Below are positions 1 through 8,457 of a stretch of DNA of 45,233 nucleotides, in pieces; the stretch's first letter is position 1; every line of letters starts with the position of its first letter. Position numbers and translations under genes: made by a program. This DNA is from an uncultured Lacticaseibacillus sp. Lineage in GTDB: Bacteria > Bacillota > Bacilli > Lactobacillales > Lactobacillaceae. The stretch lies in the NCBI GenBank assembly GCA_934370925.1, contig CAKRNG010000018.1, forward strand, positions 1 to 45,233. The letters are read 5' to 3'. The notes under the pieces are model-generated. The model did not search any database and had not been told where the DNA came from. It saw only the letters and a program-made list of their open reading frames with translations.

Positions 1-7
1 GGCCCAT

Positions 8-68
8 AAAAAAACTCCTTCCTCGGCAGACAAGCTTTAATTATTTGCTTGTCTACCTCAGTAGGAGT
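8..68 (-). terminator. Leftward intrinsic terminator after the PAP2 gene
   Basis: A long stem (actcct...aggagt outside, agacaagc...gcttgtct inside) is preceded on the + strand by seven A, so on the - strand it ends in a run of T. It lies about 150 bases beyond the stop of the leftward PAP2 gene and is the first plausible stop signal for it. Confidence 0.6.
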
Positions 69-71
69 ATA

Positions 72-176
72 CCCCCCGAACTTAGGATTTATGCGTGCCT
101 TGCTTTATATGTGAGGGGGCAGTCTTCTGGGACACGTAGCTCGACTAGGATGTAACTTTCGTGTGCCTTGGACTTC
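72..176 (+). repeat. Partial C element (right half, with the scar of a D module)
   Basis: It contains the C inner loop (cccgaacttaggattt), the arm agggggcagtcttctgg and the C right end (gatgtaactttcgtgtgcc followed by ttggactt). The left arm present in complete copies (34392, 36061) is missing. Between arm and right end it carries gacacgtagctcgactagg, which matches the right end of the D module in the copy at 20.0-20.3 kb. It therefore looks like a copy that once held D and lost most of it. Confidence 0.6.
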
Positions 177-223
177 TGTTGCAGGCTTTTTTGTTACGCT
201 AAATATCTTTAAAATTGTGCTTC

Positions 224-874
224 CTATATCTCATCTGTCTTGAAAAAATGTAAGGACAGAAGCAATCCCGTTGCCCCCAAGCACATCCCCGCAATGACGT
301 CGGTGGGGTAGTGAACCTGAACGTATATCCGGCTGAGCGGAATGGCGATGAGGAGAAAAACACTAACAACGCGGAGTGCCACGCGTCCCCATTTTTCCTG
401 CACCAACGCGCTGGCACAAATGAGGAGGGTGCCGTAAAGGAGGACGGCGCCTGCAGAATGACCACTGGGGAAACTCCACCCGTTCGCTGAGACCAGGTTG
501 TGAATGGTTAAATCCGCATTGAACGGTCGCACGCGGTGAACGATGGCCTTCACAATGAAATTAATCCCGTTAATGCCACCCATGTTCACGGCAACGAACG
601 CAAGCAGGTTCCATTGACGGCGAAGGGCAAAAATAAGCCCGACCGCACAGCTCAAAAGGGTGGTGACAAGTGGATTGCCGATGCTCGTAATGAGGATAAC
701 AAACTTAGATAACGCGGGCGCACGGACTGCAAGGGCCCACTTGAAGCCGGTTTGGTCGATAGCGGTGATATAACCAGCCCGGGTAATCAAGCCAAACACG
801 ATGAGACAGAAAATGAGCGCGGTGAGACCTGCAAATAAGAGCGGGTCAGGCGTCCGCCGGTGAGTGGTATGCAA
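224..874 (-). CDS. PAP2-family phosphatase, integral membrane
   Basis: Membrane-bound type 2 phosphatidic acid phosphatase, a family that dephosphorylates lipid phosphates such as phosphatidate or undecaprenyl pyrophosphate at the outer face of the membrane. The three catalytic motifs are visible in order: KAIVHRVRP, then SFPSGHSA, then SRIYVQVHYPTD. About six hydrophobic segments surround them, and the length (216 aa) is normal. There is no ATG near the N-terminus. I chose the TTG at 874 because AAAGGA lies 9 bases upstream; the next in-frame TTG (892) has no Shine-Dalgarno sequence. The gene is monocistronic and divergent from leuS. Whether it acts as an undecaprenyl-pyrophosphate phosphatase (BcrC-like) or on phosphatidylglycerophosphate cannot be decided from the sequence. 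Confidence 0.88.
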   Translation of the reverse strand: MHTTHRRTPDPLLFAGLTALIFCLIVFGLITRAGYITAIDQTGFKWALAVRAPALSKFVILITSIGNPLVTTLLSCAVGLIFALRRQWNLLAFVAVNMGGINGINFIVKAIVHRVRPFNADLTIHNLVSANGWSFPSGHSAGAVLLYGTLLICASALVQEKWGRVALRVVSVFLLIAIPLSRIYVQVHYPTDVIAGMCLGATGLLLSLHFFKTDEI

Positions 875-974
875 AAAGTCACGTCCTTTCAACCATTAAT
901 AGTAACAGTGTAGCATTTGTTCGCTCCCCGTGTTCGATGAGGGCTTTCGTTACGATCATTGTAGCTAAATGGGC

Positions 975-1070
975 GTTGAAGTGCGACGCAGAATGTCATC
1001 AGTTCCGGAGAAGGGCGCCCCACCACTGGAGACACGGCAAAACCGGAGTCAAGCTTCTCCCCACAACGAC
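975..1070 (+). repeat. Hybrid repeat: start of B fused to right arm of A
   Basis: Bases 975-1010 match the first part of the B repeat (ttgaagtgcgacgcagaa, then catcagttccggagaag), and 1016-1070 are the A right arm (gccccaccactggagacac, then aaaaccggagtc). The end of B and the left and middle parts of A are absent, as if deleted. The arm ends about 28 bases before the leuS -35 box. Confidence 0.6.
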
Positions 1071-1098
1071 CGTACCCCACAATGTAATAAGTAAATGC

Positions 1099-1127
1099 TT
1101 GTCCAACCGCGCGTTGTCTGCTATATT
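1099..1127 (+). promoter_or_regulatory. leuS promoter
   Basis: TTGTCC (1099-1104) and TATATT (1122-1127) are separated by exactly 17 bases. They lie just upstream of the T-box leader. Confidence 0.7.
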
Positions 1128-1129
1128 AA

Positions 1130-1371
1130 CGTTAATACTAAACGCGCGGAAGAGTAGTAGTAAGTGGCGACTGTTCAGGAAGTCGACGGGACTGTGAGTC
1201 GATCATCGCCATTCACGAACTGACTTCCTCAAGCTGTTGACCCGAATGGAGTAGGGTGAACCGGTCTGTCCGTTACCCAATTAAGTGCTGTGCGTCGTTG
1301 GCGTGCAGAAATTAGGTGGTACCGCGGCACAGCCGTCCTAACAATGTTAGGGCGGCTGTTTGCGTTTAAAA
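1130..1371 (+). promoter_or_regulatory. T-box riboswitch (leucine) in the leuS leader
   Basis: This leader senses uncharged tRNA-Leu and controls read-through into leuS. The conserved T-box sequence is seen as taggtggtaccgcgg (1313-1327). It is followed by the terminator stem cagccgtccta / ttagggcggctg (1330-1359) with a T-rich tail. Stem I closes with ggaagt / acttcc, and on its 3' side the specifier loop reads gaa-CTG-a, so the specifier is most likely CUG (1220-1222), a leucine codon. This agrees with the downstream gene. Family knowledge: pairing of the T-box with an uncharged acceptor end favours the antiterminator. Confidence 0.92.
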
Positions 1372-1393
1372 CACAATCAGGGAGGAACTACAC

Positions 1394-3805
1394 ATGGCTT
1401 TCGATCATTCTGGAATCGAAAAGAAGTGGCAGAAGTACTGGCGCGAGAACGACACATTTAAGACGGGCAAGGACCCTAAGAAACCTAAGTATTACGTTTT
1501 GGATATGTTCCCTTACCCATCTGGTCAGGGCTTGCACGTTGGACACCCAGAAGGCTACACCGCGACCGATATTGTGGCCCGTATGAAGCGGATGCAGGGC
1601 TTCAACGTTTTGCACCCCATGGGCTGGGATGCGTTTGGGTTGCCCGCTGAACAGTACGCACTGAAGACGGGGAACGCCCCAAAGGCCTTCACCGCAAAGA
1701 ACGTGGCGAACTTCAAGCGTCAGATTCAGAGCCTTGGTTTCTCCTATGATTGGGACCGCGAAATCAACACGACGGACCCCTCTTACTACAAGTGGACCCA
1801 GTGGATCTTCGAACAGATGTACAAGAAGGGTCTCGCGTACGAAGATGAAGTTGCCGTTAACTGGAGCCCAGACTTGGGAACCGTTGTGGCGAACGAAGAA
1901 GTTATCGATGGCAAGACCGAACGTGGGGGATTCCCTGTTGTCCGCAAGCCAATGCGCCAGTGGGTTCTCAAGATTACGGCCTATGCAGAACGCCTGTTGA
2001 CGGACCTTGACGACCTCGACTGGCCTGAATCCATCAAGCAGATGCAGCGGAACTGGATTGGGAAGTCCACGGGCGCGACCGTGACCTTCCAGGTGGCAGG
2101 AACCGACAAGTCTTACGATGTTTACACGACGCGTCCAGACACACTTTTTGGCGCAACCTACTCCGTTATGGCACCTGAACTGGATCTGGTGAAGGAAATC
2201 ACGACACCAGAACAGAAGGCGGCTGTGGAAGCGTACATCGAAGAAGCGTCCCGTAAGTCAGATCTTGACCGGACTGACCTGAACAAGGACAAGACCGGGG
2301 TATTCACGGGTGCGTACGCCATCAACCCAATTAACGGCGAAAAGCTACCAATCTGGATTTCTGATTACGTGCTTTCAACGTACGGAACCGGGGCCATCAT
2401 GGCGGTACCTGCACACGATGACCGTGACTACGCATTCGCGCAGAAGTTCGACCTCAAGATTGTGCCAGTTATCGAAGGCGGCGACGTGACTGAAGCAGCC
2501 TACACTGGTGACGGCACGCACATCAACAGTGACTTCCTGAACGGGCTCAACAAGGCGGACGCAATCAAGGCCGCCATCGATTGGCTCGAAGAAAAGGGTG
2601 TTGGGGCCGCAAAGGTGAACTACAAGCTGCGCGACTGGGTATTCTCCCGTCAGCGTTACTGGGGTGAACCAATTCCTGTCATTCACTGGGAAGATGGCGA
2701 AACCACGCTGGTTCCTGAAGATGAACTGCCATTGCGGTTGCCTGAAGAAGCTGACATCAAGCCAAGCGGAACGGGTGAATCACCACTTGCAAACCTGGAA
2801 GACTGGGTGAACGTGGTGGACGAGAACGGACGTAAGGGTCGCCGTGAAACGAACACGATGCCACAATGGGCGGGTTCATCATGGTACTTCCTGCGTTACT
2901 GTGACCCACACAACGGGCGTTTGCTGGCAGACCCCAAGAAGCTGGACTACTGGATGAACGTCGACCTGTACATCGGGGGCGCGGAACATGCCGTGCTGCA
3001 CCTGCTGTACGCACGTTTCTGGCACAAGTTCCTCTATGACCTGGGCGTTGTGCCAACGAAGGAACCTTTCCAGAAGCTCTACAACCAGGGAATGATTCTC
3101 GGGGACAACCACGAGAAGATGAGTAAGAGTAAGGGCAATGTCGTGAACCCAGATGATGTGGTGGACCAATACGGCGCTGATACGCTGCGCCTTTACGAAA
3201 TGTTCATGGGCCCACTGGATGCCGGGATTGCATGGAGTACGGACGGTCTCGCCGGTGCCCACAAGTTCCTCGACCGTGTTTACCGGACGTTCGTGGATGA
3301 TCAGGGCAAGATGCGTGACCACATCACCACATTCAACGACGGCAAGCTGACCAAGGTTTACAACGAAACCGTCAAGAAGGTCACGAAGGATTACGAAGAC
3401 CTGCACTTCAACACGGCGATTGCGCAGATGATGGTCTTCATCAACGAAGCCAACAAGGTTGATGCCTTACCATTCGAGTACTGTGAAGGTCTGGTCAAGA
3501 TGCTGGCCCCAGTTGCGCCACACTTGATGGAAGAAATCTGGGCAATCTTCGGCCACGATACAACCATCAGTTACGAAGCATGGCCAACGTACGATGAAGC
3601 CGCTTTGGTTTCAAACGAAGTCAACGTGGTGGTTCAGGTGAACGGGAAGCTCCGTGCACAGATTCAACTCGCAAAAGACACGTCCAAGGAAGACACGGAA
3701 AAGGCCGCAATGGCACAAGCCAACGTCCAGAAGTTCGTGGAAGGCAAGGACATTAAAAAAGTGATTGTGGTGCCGAACAAGCTCGTCAACATTGTCGCTA
3801 AGTAA
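1394..3805 (+). CDS. leuS: Leucyl-tRNA synthetase
   Basis: Class I aminoacyl-tRNA synthetase that charges tRNA-Leu in the cytoplasm. The HIGH-type motif appears as HVGH at residues 48-51 within [12 protein letters not shown], and KMSKS is at 575-579. The editing domain (CP1) lies between, with a [12 protein letters not shown] stretch. The length of 803 aa is typical of bacterial LeuRS. The ATG has GGAGG 8 bases upstream (1381-1385). Expression is controlled by the T-box leader in front, and a strong intrinsic terminator follows, so it is probably a single-gene transcript. Confidence 0.98.
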   Translation: MAFDHSGIEKKWQKYWRENDTFKTGKDPKKPKYYVLDMFPYPSGQGLHVGHPEGYTATDIVARMKRMQGFNVLHPMGWDAFGLPAEQYALKTGNAPKAFTAKNVANFKRQIQSLGFSYDWDREINTTDPSYYKWTQWIFEQMYKKGLAYEDEVAVNWSPDLGTVVANEEVIDGKTERGGFPVVRKPMRQWVLKITAYAERLLTDLDDLDWPESIKQMQRNWIGKSTGATVTFQVAGTDKSYDVYTTRPDTLFGATYSVMAPELDLVKEITTPEQKAAVEAYIEEASRKSDLDRTDLNKDKTGVFTGAYAINPINGEKLPIWISDYVLSTYGTGAIMAVPAHDDRDYAFAQKFDLKIVPVIEGGDVTEAAYTGDGTHINSDFLNGLNKADAIKAAIDWLEEKGVGAAKVNYKLRDWVFSRQRYWGEPIPVIHWEDGETTLVPEDELPLRLPEEADIKPSGTGESPLANLEDWVNVVDENGRKGRRETNTMPQWAGSSWYFLRYCDPHNGRLLADPKKLDYWMNVDLYIGGAEHAVLHLLYARFWHKFLYDLGVVPTKEPFQKLYNQGMILGDNHEKMSKSKGNVVNPDDVVDQYGADTLRLYEMFMGPLDAGIAWSTDGLAGAHKFLDRVYRTFVDDQGKMRDHITTFNDGKLTKVYNETVKKVTKDYEDLHFNTAIAQMMVFINEANKVDALPFEYCEGLVKMLAPVAPHLMEEIWAIFGHDTTISYEAWPTYDEAALVSNEVNVVVQVNGKLRAQIQLAKDTSKEDTEKAAMAQANVQKFVEGKDIKKVIVVPNKLVNIVAK

Positions 3806-3820
3806 TCTTTTTATACACAG

Positions 3821-3856
3821 GAACCCCCTCGGCATGTGCCGAGGGGGTTCTTTGTT
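3821..3856 (+). terminator. leuS terminator
   Basis: Stem gaaccccctcggca / tgccgagggggttc followed by tttgtt, 16 bases after the leuS stop. Confidence 0.9.
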
Positions 3857-3969
3857 AGGTGAAATTACGACAGGTCGGTAACATGACGTTCACAGGTAAG
3901 TAGAACATGGGTATCATGGTAAAGACTGTGCGTATTCCTTTCTAAAAATGATTAGGGATGTGTGTCAAA

Positions 3970-4234
3970 GGGGACAGTCTTCTGGCGCGCGACTGGATGT
4001 AACGTTCGTGTGCTTTGGACTTATGGCGCAGCCTCGGGCCACCTTTGAGACTGGCAGATGGGCTTCCTGACAGGCTCAAAGCGAGGTGGAATAATTTTGA
4101 CTGGTTTTTAGTCAAAATTATGTAGCCAGAAGTTCTTAGCGATTTATCGCCTAGAACTCTGGACATCGTTAGTGCCGTGCCCCACCACTGGAGACACCCC
4201 AAAACCGGAGTCGAACTTCCCCGAACAACCGGCG
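3970..4234 (+). repeat. Mosaic repeat: C right end joined to A middle and right arm
   Basis: 3970-4034 is the right end of a C element (cagtcttctggcgcgcgac through to ggcgcagcctcg). It continues into A modules: M3 (ctttgagactgg...aggctcaaagc), M4 with the stem aattttgact / agtcaaaatt (4084-4127), M5 (ccagaagttcttagcg...agaactctgg) and the right arm gtgccccaccactggagacac (4176-4196). The left arm of A is missing. The 300 bases between the leuS terminator and the next promoter contain nothing else recognisable. Confidence 0.7.
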
Positions 4235-4292
4235 GCCCCCTTCTCGCACCACAGCCCAGTTATTGTACTAATCTTAACTTTGCAGATGATAA

Positions 4293-4322
4293 TTGCAAGT
4301 TATCCTTGTTTAATTATAGAAT
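4293..4322 (+). promoter_or_regulatory. Probable promoter of the flippase gene
   Basis: TTGCAA (4293-4298) with either TATAGA (4315, 16-base spacer) or TAGAAT (4317, 18-base spacer). This is a fair match, about 70 bases upstream of the start codon. Confidence 0.45.
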
Positions 4323-4390
4323 AGGATGTTATGGTGTGGCTTTTTCGCCTGCACCCGATAAACAGCATTCGTTAAGTAAAGAGGAAAAAT

Positions 4391-6028
4391 ATGGATAAAC
4401 AAGACGCGCCGGTATCCGAGGAGAAGTCCACCCAGTCAAAAATGTTGACGGGTGTGGCCTGGATGACGGCTGGGAGTGTGTTCTCCCGAATCCTCGGCGC
4501 AATCTACATCATCCCCTGGTGGGCGTGGATGGGAACGGTGGCTTTGGCGGCCAATTCCATGTTCACGAAGGGGTATCAGATTTACGCTATTTTCATCACA
4601 ATCTCGACCGCCGGCATTCCGGGGGCCGTTTCGAAGCAAATTGCGAAATATGATGCGTTAGGTGAATACAATACCAGTATGCGTTTGTTCTGGCACGGGA
4701 TGTTTGCCACGAGTATTATGGGGATTATTTCCGCAATGCTCATGTGGTTCGGCGCACCGATTCTGTCAGCAGGGGATTCCCGGATGATTCCGGTGTTCCA
4801 CTCGCTATCACTTGCGCTGGTCTTGATTCCGATGCTCAGTATCCTGCGTGGGTACTTCCAGGGACATTCCGAGATGGCGCCGAGTGCGATTTCACAATTT
4901 GTCGAACAGTTTGTGCGTGTGGCGTACATGCTGGGGACGGCTTATTACATCATGAAGCTGGGCGACCGAAACTACGCAAACGCGGTTACGCAGTCCACAT
5001 TTGCGGCGTTTATCGGGGCGATTGCCGGGATTGCGCTGCTTGTGTTTATCTTTGTGAAGCGACTGCCTAAGATTCGGGCGCAACAGGCACAGAGTTTGAA
5101 TCAGATTGACGTGTCCGTGAGCCACCTGTTAGTTGAAGTGGTGCAGCAGGCCATTCCGTTCATCATTTTGAATTCGACCGTCAACGTTTACTATGTGATT
5201 GATCAGTACACTTTCTTCAACGGAATGCAGAGCCTGTATTCCGTCAGCATGACCCAGTTGAACAATATCTTCTCGATGTTCGCGGGAAATGCGAATAAGC
5301 TTGTGACCATCATCGTGTCGCTGGCGGCGGGGATGTCGGGAACGGCCATTCCGTTACTGACGGCGGCCATCACGAAGAACAAGCGTCGCGAGGTGGCGAA
5401 CCAAATTACCAACACGTTGCAGCTCCTTTTCATCATCATCATCCCCGCGTCATTCGGGATGGCGGCCATCAGTCACCCACTGTACGTCTTGTTCTATGAC
5501 TACAATCTGATGGGATTCAAAATCCTGGAAGTTTCCTGTGCAATGGCGATTTTCCTCGGGATGTTCCTCGTGTTGGTCGGGATGATGCAGGGGTTGTTCC
5601 AGAACAAGCGGGCGATTGTACAAATGTTAGCGGGATTGGCAATCAAGTTTTTGTGCCAGCTACCATTCATGCTTTTCTTCAATGTGTATGGGCCAATGCT
5701 TGCGACCTTAGCGGGGATGGCGGTTTCTTGTGGCCTGATGCTGCACGATTTGCGCAAGCGATATCACTTCAAGGTGCGCCAGACACTCCACCGACTGATT
5801 GGGATTACGGTCTTCAGCGTGCTGATGTTCATCTTCACGCGTCTAACCGTGGTTGGCCTCAGTATGGTGTTCAATCCGGCAAGCAAAATGCAATCACTGC
5901 TCATCATGCTGCCGGCCATTGCGGTTGGGGTGGCCATTTATGGGTACTGTGTGCTCGCAACGCGGCTTGCGGACACCGTGATGGGACCAAAAATTGGCAA
6001 ACTTCGGCGTCGTTTACACATTAAGTAA
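4391..6028 (+). CDS. murJ: MurJ/YtgP-type lipid II flippase (polysaccharide biosynthesis family)
   Basis: Multi-pass membrane protein of the MOP exporter superfamily, with about 14 hydrophobic segments and 545 aa, the size of Bacillus YtgP. Family knowledge: these proteins flip lipid-linked peptidoglycan precursor or related glycolipids across the membrane. The N-terminal GVAWMTAGSVFSRILGAIYI segment is characteristic of the group. It starts at an ATG preceded by AGAGGA. leuS lies upstream, and a leuS/ytgP neighbourhood is common in Firmicutes. A role in export of another polysaccharide precursor (Wzx-like) cannot be excluded from sequence alone, but no glycosyltransferase cluster surrounds it. 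Confidence 0.82.
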   Translation: MDKQDAPVSEEKSTQSKMLTGVAWMTAGSVFSRILGAIYIIPWWAWMGTVALAANSMFTKGYQIYAIFITISTAGIPGAVSKQIAKYDALGEYNTSMRLFWHGMFATSIMGIISAMLMWFGAPILSAGDSRMIPVFHSLSLALVLIPMLSILRGYFQGHSEMAPSAISQFVEQFVRVAYMLGTAYYIMKLGDRNYANAVTQSTFAAFIGAIAGIALLVFIFVKRLPKIRAQQAQSLNQIDVSVSHLLVEVVQQAIPFIILNSTVNVYYVIDQYTFFNGMQSLYSVSMTQLNNIFSMFAGNANKLVTIIVSLAAGMSGTAIPLLTAAITKNKRREVANQITNTLQLLFIIIIPASFGMAAISHPLYVLFYDYNLMGFKILEVSCAMAIFLGMFLVLVGMMQGLFQNKRAIVQMLAGLAIKFLCQLPFMLFFNVYGPMLATLAGMAVSCGLMLHDLRKRYHFKVRQTLHRLIGITVFSVLMFIFTRLTVVGLSMVFNPASKMQSLLIMLPAIAVGVAIYGYCVLATRLADTVMGPKIGKLRRRLHIK

Positions 6029-6060
6029 TGACGCACCCGAAGACCGGCTTTAATAGACAA

Positions 6061-6108
6061 CGAGCACCAGACGTAACGCTTGAACTTACGCGTTAAGCCT
6101 GATGCTCG
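6061..6108 (+). other. Imperfect hairpin after the flippase gene
   Basis: Outer stem cgagca / tgctcg and inner stem taacgc / gcgtta, 33 bases after the stop. There is no T run on either side, so it is a weak terminator candidate or an RNA 3'-end structure. Confidence 0.4.
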
Positions 6109-6188
6109 CTGTGTGTCGGACTGTAAATGTGCGGTGCTCTGACTGCGTTTGCAGCGCATCTTCCGGCACGGTCGCTTGTAAGGAAAAC

Positions 6189-6218
6189 TTGCAACAGACG
6201 GGCAAAGTGCGGTACAAA
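6189..6218 (+). promoter_or_regulatory. Possible promoter of the PfkB kinase gene
   Basis: TTGCAA (6189-6194), an 18-base spacer and TACAAA (6213-6218). A short inverted repeat, gttataaagttataac, lies between it and the gene and could be an operator. Confidence 0.35.
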
Positions 6219-6273
6219 TATCTAGTGATGAATTGTTATAAAGTTATAACTGGAAGGAAATAAATATAAACCC

Positions 6274-7161
6274 ATGGGTAAAACTCTGATTTTTGGCGCG
6301 GCCCTTGTCGACGCCCTGATGAACATTCCAACGGTACCGGGGAGCGGTGGCAATGTACTTGGCGACTTCCTTGAGTATCAAGTCGGTGGCTGTGCCATTA
6401 ACGCATACTGTGGTTACCGATACGCGGGGGCGACGGGCGATTTGTTCGTTCCGGTCGGTCGTGGTGCGAACGCTGAACGAATCACTGAACACTTGGAGAA
6501 GATTGGCGCAAAGCCGTACGTGGTGACGGGTGCACCCGATAACGGCTGGACTGTGGCGATGATTGAGCCAAACGGTGAGCGGACGTTTGTGGTTCTCCCC
6601 GGAATGGAAGAATTATGGCGTGAGGCTTGGTTTAAGACGCTGAACATGGCCGATTACGACTTCTTGTACCTGAGTGGTTTCCAGCTATCCAACCCACTTG
6701 TGGCGCGGGCAACGGTGGATGCGTTGGCAAAACGGCGTGATGATTCAGTCTTGTTGTTTGACGTTGCTGCCCGCATTCAGGGTGTCGATCAAGAAATTCT
6801 GGCTGAACTACTCCACTCTGGCGTGATGATTCACTGTAATGAAGTTGAACTCCCCCAAGTGGCGCAGGGTGAAACCTTTGAAGAACGCATTCAGTACTTG
6901 TACGCCCAAACGCATCAGCCCGTTGTGGTGACGCTGGGAAGCAAGGGAACCTACTACTACGCGGGACCAGGTGAAGAGGGCATCGTCCCAGGCGTTCCGG
7001 TGAAGGTCATCAACACGGTCGGCGCGGGAGACACACACTGTGGCGGCATGCTCGCGGGAATGGCGCAGGGATTAGGCCTGGCCGAATCCATCGAATTGGG
7101 CAACCAGCTAGCAGCAAAGGTTTGCGGCATGCAGGCAAACATGCTGCCAGTTTCGTATTAA
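6274..7161 (+). CDS. PfkB-family carbohydrate kinase
   Basis: Cytoplasmic sugar or nucleoside kinase of the ribokinase fold, 295 aa. The C-terminal signature NTVGAGDTHCGG is present with the catalytic Asp at about 253. The usual Phe after GAGDT is replaced by His. The N-terminal substrate-side motif is VGGCAINAY. It starts at ATG 6274, with AAGGAA about 14 bases upstream, a rather long spacing. The gene stands alone between a hairpin and an A repeat with a terminator. The substrate cannot be read from the sequence; ribokinase-like or pseudouridine/adenosine-type kinases are alternatives within the family. Confidence 0.85.
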   Translation: MGKTLIFGAALVDALMNIPTVPGSGGNVLGDFLEYQVGGCAINAYCGYRYAGATGDLFVPVGRGANAERITEHLEKIGAKPYVVTGAPDNGWTVAMIEPNGERTFVVLPGMEELWREAWFKTLNMADYDFLYLSGFQLSNPLVARATVDALAKRRDDSVLLFDVAARIQGVDQEILAELLHSGVMIHCNEVELPQVAQGETFEERIQYLYAQTHQPVVVTLGSKGTYYYAGPGEEGIVPGVPVKVINTVGAGDTHCGGMLAGMAQGLGLAESIELGNQLAAKVCGMQANMLPVSY

Positions 7162-7250
7162 GGAAACTGAAGGGAAAGCGACACATACGCCACGCACAAA
7201 TAGATCATGATAGCGCGGTGTTGATGTAACTGAATGCATCAAGAATGGCA

Positions 7251-7346
7251 GGCTGTTGCATAGAAAAATTTGGCGGAGGTTTTGGAGCCGTGCCCCACCA
7301 CTGGAGACACGCTAAAACCGGAGCCAAATTTTTCTATACAACCGCC
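7251..7346 (+). repeat. Minimal A element (outer stem and right-arm core only)
   Basis: The two arms gaaaaatttggcggag / gagccaaatttttc enclose gtgccccaccactggagacac. All inner modules (M2-M5) are absent. The lower stem is AT-rich here, while other copies have GC-rich sequences at the same place, and both sides have changed together. Confidence 0.75.
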
Positions 7347-7347
7347 A

Positions 7348-7388
7348 TAAAAAGCAGCGTCAACTTTCAGTTGGCGCTGCCTTTTTGC
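7348..7388 (+). terminator. Bidirectional intrinsic terminator
   Basis: Stem aaaaagcagcgtcaact / agttggcgctgccttttt, with A before and T after, so it can work both ways. It lies 190 bases after the kinase stop. Confidence 0.8.
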
Positions 7389-8101
7389 TTCCGTTGTGGG
7401 GAACGGGAGCGGTTGAATTGATCCCAGACCGTGGGATACCTGAATGTGGGTGTCATATCCGGTGACCACAAACTTTGACATGTCAAAGCTGGGCAAGCAC
7501 ATTCAGTGTTAATGGTTAATAGCTCGAAATTGACGCTAGGGGACAGGTTCTCGTTGCCGGATGAGTGGCGCGAAGGGTTTCCTCGCGTTGCGCTCATGGT
7601 GATTGCTGGCTTCTTACCCCAAAGCTACAAAGCAGAACCTAACCGCCGTCTCCCAATGGCATGAGCATAAACCTAGGACGAAGGTTATGCAAATGGACGT
7701 GTGTGCTTGTCTGATGAACAGATGTGAGAACAATTTGGTCATCTTGATGGGATGGGTGGGTGCATAAAGTTAATTAAGTTGCGTTGTGAACGCGGGGGCG
7801 CGATGGGGATGACGGAAACCTGTTAATTTGCACGGTAAATCTGTTGCTTTTCACACAATCATTTTCATCAAATGGGGTTAAGATCGTCTGAACATAATGT
7901 TTTAGTTAAAATCCGTTGCGGGATGGCCACTAAATTTTTACCGGAAAAGAGAGCTCGACTTAGGATATAACATTTGTGTGCCTTGGACTTACGGCGCGGT
8001 TGTTCTGGGATTCGTGTTGGTTGCAACGGGGATGACAAGTCTGGATGTCGGTTATTGACGTCATGCGCCGACAAAGTAAATGGTGAAATGAACAAAATAA
8101 G
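7389..8101. other. Long non-coding stretch without a recognisable gene
   Basis: About 700 bases between two terminators. No convincing reading frame with a ribosome site was found. A decayed C/D right end is visible near 7951-8000 (gagctcgacttaggatataa, then gtgtgccttggactt). The orphan terminator at its end (8102) suggests that something is transcribed here, perhaps a small RNA or a decayed gene. Confidence 0.4.
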
Positions 8102-8147
8102 CATCCTGGTGTCATTTAATTAAGAAACCCAGGATGATTTTTTTTGC
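8102..8147 (+). terminator. Rightward terminator with no assigned gene upstream
   Basis: Stem catcctgg / ccaggatg with a loop of about 18 bases, then attttttttgc. No gene is recognised in the 900 bases upstream other than the kinase, which already has its own terminator. Confidence 0.65.
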
Positions 8148-8270
8148 TTAATGCCGGTGCGATGGTGTTTGCTAACTGCGGCTCAAAAAAAATCCGCAAA
8201 TGTATATTCTTTTAAACAAAAATGTATCACTTTAGAGGCTGGAGGGTGTATACTTTAATTGTTGATAAAC

Positions 8271-8284
8271 AGCAAGCGCTTACT
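8271..8284 (+). promoter_or_regulatory. Possible CcpA site (cre) before the PTS gene
   Basis: agcaagcgcttact matches most of the cre consensus TGWAANCGNTNWCA around a perfect agcgct core. It lies upstream of the small frame and the EIIC gene, as expected for carbon catabolite control. Confidence 0.45.
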
Positions 8285-8306
8285 TCCGAGCGAAAGGAGG
8301 ACAGTG

Positions 8307-8411
8307 TTGAGTGAGCGCATACTTATTATGTTGTTGGATAAGCAAGCTGTCCGAGCTGGAAAAGTCAGATATTTTTTATTTTATAGGTTCAACTTTGGGG
8401 GCAATAGTTGA
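8307..8411 (+). CDS. Possible 34-aa leader peptide / small protein
   Basis: The TTG at 8307 follows a near-perfect AAAGGAGG (8293-8300) by 6 bases. The frame runs 34 codons (MSERILIMLLDKQAV...NFGGNS) and stops at 8409-8411, 46 bases before the EIIC start. GTG 8304 is an alternative start but would be only 3 bases from the ribosome site. The peptide has two hydrophobic stretches separated by basic residues. I know no family for it. It could be a translated leader of the PTS transcript or a small membrane peptide. Confidence 0.4.
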   Translation: MSERILIMLLDKQAVRAGKVRYFLFYRFNFGGNS

Positions 8412-8457
8412 TAATTAATCTGGACGGCGCACAACTGATAAAGGAGATGTGAACAAC

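Noticed and set aside
7239..7502. Leftward frame with the peptide FSVSPVVGHG
   Set aside because: The same peptide appears wherever the A core is translated backwards (also near 1000 and 31050), so it is a by-product of the repeat, not a gene family.
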